A stretch of 64,000 bases of DNA. It comes from Vibrio campbellii CAIM 519 = NBRC 15631 = ATCC 25920 (GTDB lineage: Bacteria > Pseudomonadota > Gammaproteobacteria > Enterobacterales > Vibrionaceae). The notes below the pieces were generated by a model. That model made no database searches. It was given only the letters and a program-made list of their open reading frames with translations, and had not been told where the DNA came from. Below are positions 34,414 through 43,725 of the stretch, one piece after another. The translations under genes and the position numbers were made by a program. How positions within the stretch are numbered: position 1 is the first letter of the stretch; each line of letters opens with the position of its first letter. The stretch is taken from positions 1,240,001 through 1,304,000 of the forward strand of contig NZ_CP015863.1 of NCBI RefSeq assembly GCF_002163755.1. The letters run 5' to 3'.

Positions 34414-35373
34414 TTAACCTGCAAAAAACGCGCGACGAAATTCCGCAACCGCTTGTTGGTAATAACGTTGCCACTCGGAATCTGACCAACTCGCGTGGCT
34501 GGTGGCTCTTTGCGATGCCAGTCTTGATTCCAGTTGCTGAAACTCACTTTGGTAATCGCGTACTTGCTGCTCTTGCTCCGCAACTTGCTGCGCTCGGGCG
34601 ACTATCTCCTCACTCTCTTGCTCAGAAAGGTAGCTCTGTTGAAGTGTCTGAATCAACACCTCACGCTCTGATTCAGTTACGCCATCAGGAATCAATGCGA
34701 CCGCACGCTCATACTTGGCTTGCTGGCTCTCTAACCCCAACGCGGCCTCACTGCCTTGCCACGTTTGGAGCAAATCCTCGTAAGCTTGCACATAGTCTTG
34801 AGCGGGTGTTGAAGCCAATTGCTCGGCTTGCAAACTAAAATCGTACAGCGCGAATTCATCAGCAAAAATCACTTCTGCCAGTTCACCCCAAATCTTTTTT
34901 GCTTCTGATTTGAGAAGTGCGATACGAGACGCCAGCGGCTGTTGCTCATCAAACAACAAATTTCCTAAGCTTTGCTGCCAAAGGCTATTGAGCTGGTGGT
35001 AGTTCGCTAGCAGGGCAAAACGCTCCGCAGACAAATGCGCTTCAAGCTCAGCCAAGTGAGATTCGCAGTTGTGATCAGACATACACGTATGCCAAAACAT
35101 CTCTATCTCTGCTTTGAATGCTCGTCCTTTGAGCTCACTCAAGCGCTTAGATATGGCCTCAGTAGGAGAGGGCGTCTCTTTGGCTTTCGGCACGATGACC
35201 TTACCAGTCGATTGACTCACCGCTAAAGAGGCACCTTCGTTTGCTTGTGGTTCAGAAACCTTTTCCAATGCAGAAGATAACGGCAACAAGCTCTCACTCT
35301 TGCCTCCATTGGCTGAAAACCAAATTGTGCCCGCCACCACAGCGGACACAGTAATTAACGCGATAGGCTTCAT
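34414..35373 (-). CDS. Lipase-chaperone-like (LifO family) foldase
   Basis: 319-aa protein with an N-terminal membrane anchor (IALITVSAVVAGTIWFSA), a variable Ser/Glu/Pro-rich linker (~25-75) and an all-helical periplasmic domain (~76-300) like lipase-specific foldases: EIFADEFALYDFSLQAEQLA, KYERAVALIPDGVTESEREV and a long Gln/Glu coiled helix. LifO proteins stay in the inner membrane and fold a cognate secreted lipase. Here the cognate gene is a sphingomyelinase, overlapped by 4 nt upstream (ATGA), and no lipase gene is near. The family call is from helical pattern and motifs; moderately sure. Confidence 0.75.
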   Translation of the reverse strand: MKPIALITVSAVVAGTIWFSANGGKSESLLPLSSALEKVSEPQANEGASLAVSQSTGKVIVPKAKETPSPTEAISKRLSELKGRAFKAEIEMFWHTCMSDHNCESHLAELEAHLSAERFALLANYHQLNSLWQQSLGNLLFDEQQPLASRIALLKSEAKKIWGELAEVIFADEFALYDFSLQAEQLASTPAQDYVQAYEDLLQTWQGSEAALGLESQQAKYERAVALIPDGVTESEREVLIQTLQQSYLSEQESEEIVARAQQVAEQEQQVRDYQSEFQQLESRLASQRATSHASWSDSEWQRYYQQAVAEFRRAFFAG

Positions 35374-36698
35374 GGCTTGAGCACTGTACTAACTGGGAAA
35401 TGATCCGACAGATTGTAATGTTTCCATAAACTTGCTGCCGTTGAACGTGGAACATCTACGCGGTTATCGTTAAACGACTTCGCGCCATATTCACTACTCA
35501 CCATCACGTAGTCGAGGTACTCCACATTGTCGCCACCAGATAACGCTTTGCCTGCAAAGTTGTTAATGCGCGGGTCAAAGGTTGACGCGGTATAACCGGA
35601 ATACTCAGGTTCAACCGCGCTGAGGTTCGCGATCATCTGTTGGTAATCACCAGGAAACTTCAACTTATTCACATTAAAGTCGCCGCTGTAAACCACGGTT
35701 TCATCGGCTGGGATATTTAAGGATTTAGCCATCGCACGCATCTGCTTGAACTGACGCTGACGATGCTCACGCGCGATGTCCGTATCAGAAGAGGCGGCAT
35801 GAGTGGCAAAGACATGGTAAGCCTGACCACCTTTAATGATCTCCGCATAATTTATGCCCTTGTCGGCGAAGCAGTCAGTACTGGAACAATCGGGAAAGAC
35901 GAACTGTGCCTGATTCACGATAGGGTAGCGGCTCACAATCGTCACGCCGCCGTCATGAATGTTGAAGCCATCTTTATCCAGCATTTTGGTTTGATATGGG
36001 TATTCTTTAGCAAGCTCACGCAAAAACGCCTCTCGACCATCCGCAAACACCTCTTGCAGCGCGACCACGTCGTAACCTTTCACGTATTCAGGAATCAGCT
36101 CGTAGCGATCACTAATGTGAGAAGCAACCGCTGGCAGTGCCCAAATGTTGTAAGTCACCAACTTAAGGTGTTGTTCGTTGTCATCGGCAATCTCATCGAC
36201 CTTGTTCGGCGTGATGGTGTAATACAAGTCATCGTAGCGAGCGGTTTTGTCGGATTTAAAAGCCAGCTCGGTTGTACGAGTACCAAATGCATCGGTCGCA
36301 GAGCGGTGGATATTGCGATCCTCTTTTAATGCCAGAACCACATCGGCAGCGGAGACACCATATTTTATGGTGGAGTTATACCAATGGCCGTCCATCACTT
36401 GCTTTAAAGCAATACTTTCACCCAAGGGGTTAGAAATTACAGTCTCGAAGCGATACTGCTGACCGGTTCGAACGCCTTCCCAGCGGTTAAAACTTAAAAT
36501 TGATTTCGTTTCCCACGGGCCAAGCACTTGCACATGTTGTTGCCACTCATCGCCGTACTCCAATAAGTCACTGCCTTCGTGAGTGACTTGAATCGTTAAA
36601 GGTTGGTCCGAGTTATTCGTTAGGTATACATCGGTATCTGCGAAGCTTGGCAGTGCGAGTAAGCCACTTAGCCAAATAATCCATTGTGTTAGTTTCAT
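35370..36698 (-). CDS. Secreted sphingomyelin phosphodiesterase (neutral sphingomyelinase)
   Basis: 442-aa secreted phospholipase C-like hemolysin of the DNase I-fold (exo/endonuclease/phosphatase) family. Signal peptide MKLTQWIIWLSGLLALPSFA. Residues ~20-160 form an N-terminal beta domain; the catalytic part runs from LVTYNIWALPAVA through ALQEVF (Glu), SGDFNVNKL (Asp, Asn) to NLSDHFPV (His). It hydrolyses sphingomyelin in host membranes. Start at the ATG 36698 is preferred over one 12 nt upstream since it puts the signal peptide at the N-terminus. First gene of a two-gene operon with the LifO-like foldase. Confidence 0.9.
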   Translation of the reverse strand: MKLTQWIIWLSGLLALPSFADTDVYLTNNSDQPLTIQVTHEGSDLLEYGDEWQQHVQVLGPWETKSILSFNRWEGVRTGQQYRFETVISNPLGESIALKQVMDGHWYNSTIKYGVSAADVVLALKEDRNIHRSATDAFGTRTTELAFKSDKTARYDDLYYTITPNKVDEIADDNEQHLKLVTYNIWALPAVASHISDRYELIPEYVKGYDVVALQEVFADGREAFLRELAKEYPYQTKMLDKDGFNIHDGGVTIVSRYPIVNQAQFVFPDCSSTDCFADKGINYAEIIKGGQAYHVFATHAASSDTDIAREHRQRQFKQMRAMAKSLNIPADETVVYSGDFNVNKLKFPGDYQQMIANLSAVEPEYSGYTASTFDPRINNFAGKALSGGDNVEYLDYVMVSSEYGAKSFNDNRVDVPRSTAASLWKHYNLSDHFPVSTVLKP

Positions 36699-36727
36699 CT
36701 GTCTGTCCATATGTCGAATTAGAGTTA

Positions 36728-36749
36728 TTATTCTTATTGATAATTATGA
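36728..36749. promoter_or_regulatory. Possible Fur-like AT-rich site before sphingomyelinase gene
   Basis: TTATTCTTATTGATAATTAT resembles degenerate Fur boxes and lies ~30 bp upstream of the sphingomyelinase start. Weak match; the region is simply AT-rich. Confidence 0.3.
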
Positions 36750-36920
36750 CTAGCACGTTAAATATGGATGACAGCAAACCGCACGTCGGACTTTGTTGAT
36801 AAGTTGTGATCTTTGTTCGGGTTGAATTGCTCAAGCGGCAAGAGGTTGTAAAGTTTCCACTCAAAATAACATTTTAGTTAAAGAAAAAAGTTAGAGCAGT
36901 CTACTAATGAGTGTTATCAA

Positions 36921-37010
36921 ATGACTCCACAAAAACGCACTGTAACGATTGTTGATTCGGAATTAAAAAATGATGTTGGTATTGAAATTGGGCTAATCAC
37001 AACCAAGTAG
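36921..37010 (+). CDS. Possible 29-codon small gene before RM system
   Basis: ATG frame of 29 codons (MTPQKRTVTIVDSEL...) ending 82 bp before the methyltransferase start. No Shine-Dalgarno and no helix-turn-helix, so it is not an RM controller protein. May be chance. Confidence 0.2.
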   Translation: MTPQKRTVTIVDSELKNDVGIEIGLITTK

Positions 37011-37092
37011 CACTTTGTGTTGTATGTACATACAGTGTAGAATCGCCGTTCTTCATTTTTACTGTCGACATCACTTCTTTCTAAGGTTTCAT

Positions 37093-38220
37093 ATGGCAAG
37101 TATTTTTTCTTTTTTTACTGGGTCGGGTTTTCTAGATTTGGGGTTCGAAACTTCTGGATTTCATACGGCTGCGGTCAATGAATTCCATGAACCCTTCCTC
37201 AATGCCTACAAACATTCAAGAAAGATAATGTCTTTGACTGAACCAAAATTTGGTTATTACCATTGTAGTGTTGAAGAGTTTGTTTCAGATGGTAAGTATG
37301 TAGATATACTTGGAGATCAAGTTTCTACTCTGCAGCAGGCTGATGAGTTAGTTGGTTTCATTGGTGGACCGCCGTGCCCTGATTTTTCTGTTGGAGGAAA
37401 AAACAAAGGTCATGAAGGGGAAAATGGTCGACTATCCAGAACATATACTGATGCGATTATTCAACATAAACCAGACTTCTTTCTATTTGAAAATGTTAAG
37501 GGACTTTGGAGAACTAAACGTCATCGAGAGTTCTACGAACAATTAAAAGCAGACTTACGTAATGCAGGTTATGTGATTACAGATCATTTAGTAAATTGCA
37601 TCCAATTTGGAGCTCCTCAAGATCGCGATCGTATCTTCATGTTTGGCATTAAAAAGCATCATGTAGTTAATGTTCTAGATGAAAAATCGATTAATGATAT
37701 GAGCATCCCAGCTGAGTTTTTTGATTGGGAATCTCATACGACCTTTGCTAGAGATGAAGCTTTGAAGTCTCCTTTTTGGCCATCTACAGAACCTTTTTCT
37801 GATTCTAAAGAGAACACTATGCCGGGTGGCATAATTCCTTCTCTTACAGTTGAGTATTGGTTCGAGAAAAATGATGTAATTAATCATCCCAACGCGTCTG
37901 CGTTTTTCACACCAAAGTCAGATAAATTTAGGCTAGTAGAAGAAGGTGACACAAGCAAAAAATCTTTTAAACGATTACATCGCTGGCGTTACTCGCCAAC
38001 TGCTGCTTATGGGAATAATGAGGTTCATTTACATCCCTATAAAGCCCGTAGAATAAGTGCTGCGGAGGCTTTAGCTATTCAGTCGTTACCAAAGAATTTT
38101 GAGCTACCATATGGAATGACATTAAGCGATAAGTTTAAAACCATAGGGAACGGTGTGCCATACCTTGCAGCAAAGGGAATAGCTAAAACAATTAATGATT
38201 TTATGCACAAGATTAAATAA
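37093..38220 (+). CDS. Type II DNA (cytosine-5) methyltransferase
   Basis: 375-aa m5C methyltransferase. Motif I FSFFTGSGFLDLGFE (5-19), motif IV GGPPCPDFS with catalytic Cys95 (the usual PCQ is PCP), motif VI ENVKG (133-137), motif VIII QDRDRIF, motif IX RRISAAEALAIQSLP and motif X GNGVPYLAAKGIAK. AAGG lies 6 nt before this ATG; 26 upstream codons are rejected. The restriction gene 54 bp downstream is of Cfr10I type, so the expected target is RCCGGY, with protective methylation of one C. AT-rich relative to flanking genes, a sign of transfer. Confidence 0.93.
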   Translation: MASIFSFFTGSGFLDLGFETSGFHTAAVNEFHEPFLNAYKHSRKIMSLTEPKFGYYHCSVEEFVSDGKYVDILGDQVSTLQQADELVGFIGGPPCPDFSVGGKNKGHEGENGRLSRTYTDAIIQHKPDFFLFENVKGLWRTKRHREFYEQLKADLRNAGYVITDHLVNCIQFGAPQDRDRIFMFGIKKHHVVNVLDEKSINDMSIPAEFFDWESHTTFARDEALKSPFWPSTEPFSDSKENTMPGGIIPSLTVEYWFEKNDVINHPNASAFFTPKSDKFRLVEEGDTSKKSFKRLHRWRYSPTAAYGNNEVHLHPYKARRISAAEALAIQSLPKNFELPYGMTLSDKFKTIGNGVPYLAAKGIAKTINDFMHKIK

Positions 38221-38274
38221 ACTCTAGTTAAGCTGAGTTAGAATGCAAGCTCCTGTTTCAATTGAGTTTGTATT

Positions 38275-39123
38275 GTGACTAAAATTATCAGCTATGATGC
38301 GAATAACAAACCCGTTATCAAAGTTGCGGAAAGTTTCAAGTGTGTAGTCGACTCTGTTCCAGAAAATGATTGGGATTATGCTACCTGTTTAGATGAAATC
38401 CAGAGTGTTGTATTGAGCGAAGAAAGTCGCGTTCAAAGTGGTGCTTTTTCAAACGTTCGAGGCACCTGGTTCGAATGGATGGTGTCAATAGACAGTTATA
38501 ACCATTGGGCCAATAACGACCATAGATTGTTGCTATTAAATCTACCAAACATCAGAAGGTTTGATTCAGCTTCTCTATATAAAACAGAAATATATGAATT
38601 TGTTACAGATTTGAGGCATAAACTTGAGGAAAGTTTGGATATACAGATGATCACATCCAATCCAGATTACGTGATAATTGATACTGAGCGTTTAGGCTTG
38701 GAGTTTGAGCGTAAACCTTTCGTTGAAATAACGAAAGAGGCTCTAGACCATATCGACAGTTTGTATACCAGAATAATCGGCAAGTGTGAACTGGATGATA
38801 TTGTAGGGTACTTTTCATTAAAGACGTCCTTAAGGCCCGATCGTCGCCTTCAGATTGCTCATGAAGGGAGTTTAACCAAAGCTATTTATGTGCACCTTCA
38901 GACACGGAGTTGGTTAATGGAGCCAAGAGGGATTAGATACTTCGGTGGAGCTCTAGCTTTGTCTGAAGCTGATGTTAAAGCGTTAAAAACTGTAGCGACA
39001 CATTCTATAACAACTGTAATGTCAAAACCTGAACGAGCGGTTGATGAGCTATTTACAATAAAAAACCGAGCACAATTAGGTCAGGCCCTAAACAAAATGA
39101 TCTCTGTTATAGGGCTTGATTGA
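38275..39123 (+). CDS. Cfr10I/Bse634I-type restriction endonuclease
   Basis: 282-aa type IIF endonuclease. It aligns along most of its length with Cfr10I (~285 aa) as recalled: RGTWFEWMVSI, MITSNPDYVIID, SLKTSLRPDRRLQIAHEGSL, HLQTRSWLMEPRGIRY, VATHSIT and AVDEL. The active-site set maps to D131, K183 and E197, all intact (Cfr10I D134, K190, E204), with the E67 equivalent also present. Cfr10I cuts R^CCGGY as a tetramer; the same specificity is inferred. Start is a GTG. Companion of the upstream methyltransferase; an alkaline or standalone nuclease role is unlikely. Followed by a terminator. Confidence 0.92.
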   Translation: MTKIISYDANNKPVIKVAESFKCVVDSVPENDWDYATCLDEIQSVVLSEESRVQSGAFSNVRGTWFEWMVSIDSYNHWANNDHRLLLLNLPNIRRFDSASLYKTEIYEFVTDLRHKLEESLDIQMITSNPDYVIIDTERLGLEFERKPFVEITKEALDHIDSLYTRIIGKCELDDIVGYFSLKTSLRPDRRLQIAHEGSLTKAIYVHLQTRSWLMEPRGIRYFGGALALSEADVKALKTVATHSITTVMSKPERAVDELFTIKNRAQLGQALNKMISVIGLD

Positions 39124-39140
39124 AGAATCATAGTTCCGCC

Positions 39141-39171
39141 AAAAAGCCAGACACACCGTCTGGCTTTTTCA
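39141..39171 (+). terminator. Terminator of the RM operon
   Basis: Perfect 12-bp stem AAAAAGCCAGAC / GTCTGGCTTTTT with loop acacc. Confidence 0.92.
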
Positions 39172-39367
39172 TAATTAGATTTTATCTTTGATATTTCAGT
39201 TAGTTGCGTAACGTTTTCGTAGAGAGATAATCGGCATATTTAGTAATTAGTTTATAAATTAGAGCGTAAAATCTATTTCCTGAACTGACTTCATAAATTT
39301 TATGCAACTGAATTCATCATTCTGATTGTAAGGAATATAACAGCGGCCTCAATTATTAAATCAATCA

Positions 39368-41818
39368 ATGAGTGTCGTTATGTCTCATATCCGTCTATTC
39401 CCACGTCATCGCTTGGCGCTAGCTTGTATGCTCGCCAGTGTTTCCAGTTTCTCATTTGCTGAAGAGCAGTGTGAAGTCCCTGCGCTTCAGCAAGCTCCGG
39501 ATCTTGCATCTGCGGTCTCTGCTGCCACTTATCATTGTTATGAATCTTGGTTTTCTGCCCCTGCTGATTCTTTAAATGATATCTACAGTGAAGCGAGCTT
39601 AATTCGCATTCAGACCGCTCTGAATCGAGCCATTGCAAGTTATCAAGGTGAGGCAGAACAAGCACGCCAATTGGAAAACCTAGGTGAGTTCGTACGCGCG
39701 GCTTATTACGTTCGCTACAACGCGCAACAGCCAGATTATTCACAAGGGCTGAGCCAAGGTTTTGCCCAATCGACGAATGCGTTCCTTGCGAACCGTCATG
39801 CTTTAGACCAAGGGCGTGAACAAGTAGGTGCAATGAAGAGCCTGACTTTGATGGTCGACAACGTGAAGCAATTGCCGCTCACGATGGAATCTCAACTTGC
39901 AGCACTTCGCCACTTTAACCCACAAACTGCGCAAGATACGCAGTGGGTCGATGGGTTGAATAACCTCTTTCGTGCTATGTCTGGCCATGCTGTGCGAGAC
40001 GATTTTTATCGTTACATGGCAGACCATAATCAGCATATAGAAGTACTGATTAAATTTGCTCAGCAAAACGAGTGGGCACTGGATACCGACGCGAGTTTTC
40101 TGGTGTATAACGCGGTGCGTGAAGTGGGTCGTCTGCTTGCCAGCCCTTATTCTTCAACTCGTACCGCGGCATTGAGAGAGATGCAACGAGTGATGGAGCA
40201 ATATCCGCTGGCTAGCAAGCATGACAAGCTATGGCTAGCCGCGGTTGAGATGATGGGGTACTACGCACCAGAAGGTTTAAACGGTCTCGACTTAGACCAA
40301 GCCAAACGCGATCTGGCTGCACGTGTTCTGCCGAATCGGTATGAGTGTGACGGCCGGGCAATCATTCGTTCGCAAGATTTGACCCAAGCTCAGGCCGTGG
40401 AAGCGTGTGAGGTTTTAGCAGCGAAAGAGGCGGACTTCCATAAAGTGGCAAATACAGGTCATCAACCGGTAGCAGACGACAACAATGAACGAGTAGAAGT
40501 GGCGGTGTTTGCTAGCAAGGCGAGTTACGCGGACTACTCATCGTTCTTGTTTGGCAATACCACCGACAACGGCGGTCAGTATCTGGAAGGTAACCCGGCA
40601 GAAACAGGCAACGTGGCGCGCTTTGTGGCTTACCGTTACAACAATGGTGACGAGCTTTCTATTCTTAACTTAGAGCATGAGTACACCCACTACCTCGATG
40701 CGCGATTCAACCAATATGGCTCGTTCGGCGATAACTTGGAGCACGGTTACATTGTATGGTGGCTAGAAGGTTTTGCTGAATACATGTATTACAAGCAAGG
40801 CTACGATGCGGCGATTGGCTTGATTGCAGAGGGCAAGATGAGCCTGTCTAAGGTGTTTGCGACCACTTACTCTCACGATACTAATCGCGTATATCGCTGG
40901 GGCTATCTCGCGGTGCGCTTTATGTTGGAAGAACATCCGCAAGAGGTGGAGAGTTTGCTTACGCTCTCTCGTTCTGGTCAGTTTTCAGAGTGGGCGAGGC
41001 AGGTCCGATTGTTGGGTGAGCAATACGATGGTGAATTTGAACGCTGGTTAGGTTCCGTTTCTAATGAGCCTGAGCCACCTAAGCCAAACCCAGATCCAAA
41101 TCCGGGCGAGCCGACGGAACCTTCTGACCAAGTTATTAAGCTTACCGCGAACCAGAGTGTGGTGCTGAGCGGTGCGGCTTACAGTGAGCAGTTGTTCTAC
41201 GTTGATGTGCCTGAATACGCGACTCACTTTGAAGTCGAGATCCAAGGCGACGCTCAAGGTGACGCAGATTTGTACATGAGCTTTGAGCAAGAAGCGCATT
41301 ACTACGATTTCGAATTCAGCCAATATGGCGTGGGCAGCAATGAGATCGTGACGTTTGAGCCAGAACCATCGGGTTACATTAAGCCGGGCCGTTATTACCT
41401 GAGTATCACAGGTCGCTCTGAATTTAATGCAGTGACGCTAAAGGCCTCATTAGAAATTGAGGCGCCAACACCAACAACGCCGGAGCGAGATGATTTAACG
41501 CCTGTAGTATTGGAATCGGGTAAACCGCAGACGCTCAAGGTACTCGAACGACGCTATGCGGCGGTTTATGTACCGCAAGGCGTTCAAGAAGTACGAGTGT
41601 GGCTAACGGATACAAACGGCTACTCTGACAATGGCGATGTGGACTTGTACGCGAGCCGAGCTTACTGGCCAAGTGCTATGCAGTACGAATACGCATCTGA
41701 CGACAGAGGCAGTAATGAATTCCTGCAAATTCCAGTCACTGAGGCGGGCTATTTGCACTTCACGTTGGATGCACCGCAGCAAGGGGATGAAGTGGAGATG
41801 ATGGTTTACTTTCACTAA
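39368..41818 (+). CDS. Secreted microbial collagenase (M9 metalloprotease)
   Basis: 816-aa secreted zinc protease. Signal peptide up to SFSFA (~31). N-terminal activator domain (~35-330), peptidase domain with HEYTH (437-441) and downstream Glu ligand in WWLEGFAEY (467), both intact. A Pro-rich linker (EPPKPNPDPNPGEPTEP) leads to two PPC-type beta domains (~590-700 and ~710-816) that aid collagen binding. Vibrio alginolyticus-type collagenase by length and order. An in-frame ATG at 39380 is an alternative start that shortens the signal peptide. Degrades collagen for peptide nutrition and host invasion. Confidence 0.92.
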   Translation: MSVVMSHIRLFPRHRLALACMLASVSSFSFAEEQCEVPALQQAPDLASAVSAATYHCYESWFSAPADSLNDIYSEASLIRIQTALNRAIASYQGEAEQARQLENLGEFVRAAYYVRYNAQQPDYSQGLSQGFAQSTNAFLANRHALDQGREQVGAMKSLTLMVDNVKQLPLTMESQLAALRHFNPQTAQDTQWVDGLNNLFRAMSGHAVRDDFYRYMADHNQHIEVLIKFAQQNEWALDTDASFLVYNAVREVGRLLASPYSSTRTAALREMQRVMEQYPLASKHDKLWLAAVEMMGYYAPEGLNGLDLDQAKRDLAARVLPNRYECDGRAIIRSQDLTQAQAVEACEVLAAKEADFHKVANTGHQPVADDNNERVEVAVFASKASYADYSSFLFGNTTDNGGQYLEGNPAETGNVARFVAYRYNNGDELSILNLEHEYTHYLDARFNQYGSFGDNLEHGYIVWWLEGFAEYMYYKQGYDAAIGLIAEGKMSLSKVFATTYSHDTNRVYRWGYLAVRFMLEEHPQEVESLLTLSRSGQFSEWARQVRLLGEQYDGEFERWLGSVSNEPEPPKPNPDPNPGEPTEPSDQVIKLTANQSVVLSGAAYSEQLFYVDVPEYATHFEVEIQGDAQGDADLYMSFEQEAHYYDFEFSQYGVGSNEIVTFEPEPSGYIKPGRYYLSITGRSEFNAVTLKASLEIEAPTPTTPERDDLTPVVLESGKPQTLKVLERRYAAVYVPQGVQEVRVWLTDTNGYSDNGDVDLYASRAYWPSAMQYEYASDDRGSNEFLQIPVTEAGYLHFTLDAPQQGDEVEMMVYFH

Positions 41819-41849
41819 CCGTTACTCTGAACAAGTATCGATGTAAAAC

Positions 41850-41876
41850 AAAGCCGGACACTGCGTCCGGCTTTCG
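41850..41876. terminator. Bidirectional terminator after collagenase gene
   Basis: 10-bp stem AAAGCCGGAC / GTCCGGCTTT with loop actgc between two convergent genes. Confidence 0.85.
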
Positions 41877-41912
41877 AGTGCAGATGTCTCTATGCTCAAG
41901 ACTTTGGTCTGT

Positions 41913-43331
41913 TTAGATGGAGCTCTCGATTTTTGTCTTTTTTGTGACTTTCGCCTTTTTAGTGACTTCGCCATCGGCAGAATAGGCCAGTTTGCCAGCT
42001 ATGTAGGTTGCTTCGATGTTTCTCTCATCGCCTAACATCATTAATGCAAAGAGCTTATCTTCCAAGCTTTTGGAATGTTGGTAACGCAACTTCTGCAAAT
42101 CCGTTGCTGCCCAGTTGAGGACAACGAAGTCGGCTTCTTTTCCTGCTTCAAAATTGCCTATCTTGTCGTCGAGGCTGAGTGATGTCGCCCCGCCCAATGT
42201 CGCTAAGTACAAGCCCTTAAATGCGGACAGTTTCTTACCTTGTAACTGCATGATTTTATAAGCCTCATTTAAGGATTCTAACTGAGAAAAACTGGTGCCT
42301 GCGCCTACATCGGTGCCCAAGCCAACGCGTACACCTTTCTGTTCCGCTTTTTCTAAATCAAATAGGCCACTACCGAGGAATAGGTTGGAGGTTGGGCAAA
42401 AGGAAATGACGGAATCGGTACGCTGAAATGCACTCCATTCTTTGTCGGTCAGGTGAACGGCATGGGCGAAGATAGAACGCTTGCCAGCTAAGCCGTAATG
42501 TTCGTAAACATCGAAGTAGCCTTCACGGTCGGGGAAGAGCGACTTCACCCATTCGATTTCATTTTTGTTTTCTGACAAGTGCGTATGCACATACACATCT
42601 GGATACTCGGCTTTGAGTTTCCCAGCAGCCGCTAATTGTTTGGGCGTCGAGGTAGGGGCAAAGCGTGGAGTAATGGCGTATTGCAATCGTCCTTGGTTGT
42701 GCCATTTGTTGATCAGGCTTTTGCTTTCTTTATAGCCCGTTTCCGGTGTGTCGAGTAGGTAGTCTGGCGCGTTGCGATCCATCATGACCTTCCCCGCAAT
42801 GATACGCATGTTCTTATCTAACGCTTCTTCAAAAAGCGCTTCCACCGATTGTGGATGAACAGTGCCAAACACTAATGCGCTGGTGGTGCCATTTTTCAGC
42901 AGTTCATTAATAAAGAACTGAGAGATAGCTTGGGCGTGGGCCTTGTCCTCAAACTGTTTTTCCGTTGGGAAGGTGTAGGTTTCTAACCATTCCAGCAGTT
43001 GCTCGCCATACGCCGCAATCATCTGGGTTTGTGGGTAGTGGATGTGTGTGTCGATAAAGCCCGGCACGATGAGTTTTCCGCTGTGATCGACAATATCTTG
43101 GTACTGTGTCGAATCGCTTTCACTGAACGCTTTGATGGCTTTGATATGACCATCTTCAATCACTAATAAACCGTCTTCAAAATACTGATAGGCATCGGGA
43201 AGGTGTTCAACTTTGGCTGGATCGTTGATGAAATGTAATAGGCTAGAGCGGATTGCGGTGATGTCCGCCGCCGCTTGAGAAGAGAAGGAAGCCGTACCGA
43301 GTAAAGATAGAAGGATCGCGTTTTTGTTCAT
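41913..43331 (-). CDS. Guanine deaminase-like amidohydrolase with signal peptide
   Basis: 472-aa amidohydrolase. Metal ligands: FIDTHIHYPQ (H96, H98), HTHLSENKNE, FAHAVHLT and GTDVGAGTS. The stretch IHYPQTQMIAAYG-EQLLEWLETYTFP is characteristic of guanine deaminase (GuaD). Unusual: the first ~22 residues (MNKNAILLSLLGTASFSSQA) look like a Sec signal, whereas GuaD is cytosolic. The enzyme would convert guanine to xanthine, possibly in the periplasm. No purine transport or xanthine gene adjoins. Product call strong, location moderate. Confidence 0.85.
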   Translation of the reverse strand: MNKNAILLSLLGTASFSSQAAADITAIRSSLLHFINDPAKVEHLPDAYQYFEDGLLVIEDGHIKAIKAFSESDSTQYQDIVDHSGKLIVPGFIDTHIHYPQTQMIAAYGEQLLEWLETYTFPTEKQFEDKAHAQAISQFFINELLKNGTTSALVFGTVHPQSVEALFEEALDKNMRIIAGKVMMDRNAPDYLLDTPETGYKESKSLINKWHNQGRLQYAITPRFAPTSTPKQLAAAGKLKAEYPDVYVHTHLSENKNEIEWVKSLFPDREGYFDVYEHYGLAGKRSIFAHAVHLTDKEWSAFQRTDSVISFCPTSNLFLGSGLFDLEKAEQKGVRVGLGTDVGAGTSFSQLESLNEAYKIMQLQGKKLSAFKGLYLATLGGATSLSLDDKIGNFEAGKEADFVVLNWAATDLQKLRYQHSKSLEDKLFALMMLGDERNIEATYIAGKLAYSADGEVTKKAKVTKKTKIESSI

Positions 43332-43725
43332 AAGTCACTCCATTGAATCGTTTAAAAATCCATGGTTTTTGACTTATCAGAAGAAGTCCTTGTCAATAGA
43401 GTGTAACAACCGAAAACCATTAAAAGCGAAGAGACTACAGCGAGATGTGTGCCAGATGTCCGTTTAAGCTCTCAGGGCAGACGGAGTGGGGCTCGGCGGA
43501 AAGAGGCGTAAGTTGAAAGTGGGTACTCACGATCCATGATGGTGAGAAAAACAAAGGTTTGAACCGAAGTGGTGCATGCGATGCTTTGCTAATAAATAGC
43601 CTTGGGCTGCAATAAATTTGTCATGTTTGAGCTATAAGTTGTGCGACGTAAATTGGCGATGCCAAATGAATAAGCTGAATTGATCAGCGATTTGGCGAAC
43701 AACTTAACTTGTAGATTAGAGAACC
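43332..43725. other. Intergenic region between guaD-like and small gene
   Basis: 394 bp with no convincing gene, RNA or repeat. It must hold both divergent promoters. Nothing else recognised. Confidence 0.5.

Noticed and set aside
35763..36329. 188-codon frame opposite the sphingomyelinase gene
   Set aside because: Antisense shadow with no signal, motif or ribosome site.
36921..37010. Controller (C) protein of the restriction-modification system
   Set aside because: Only 29 codons, no helix-turn-helix and no ribosome site.
37093..38220. Orphan (solitary) regulatory DNA methyltransferase
   Set aside because: A restriction enzyme of recognised type follows in the same orientation with a joint terminator.
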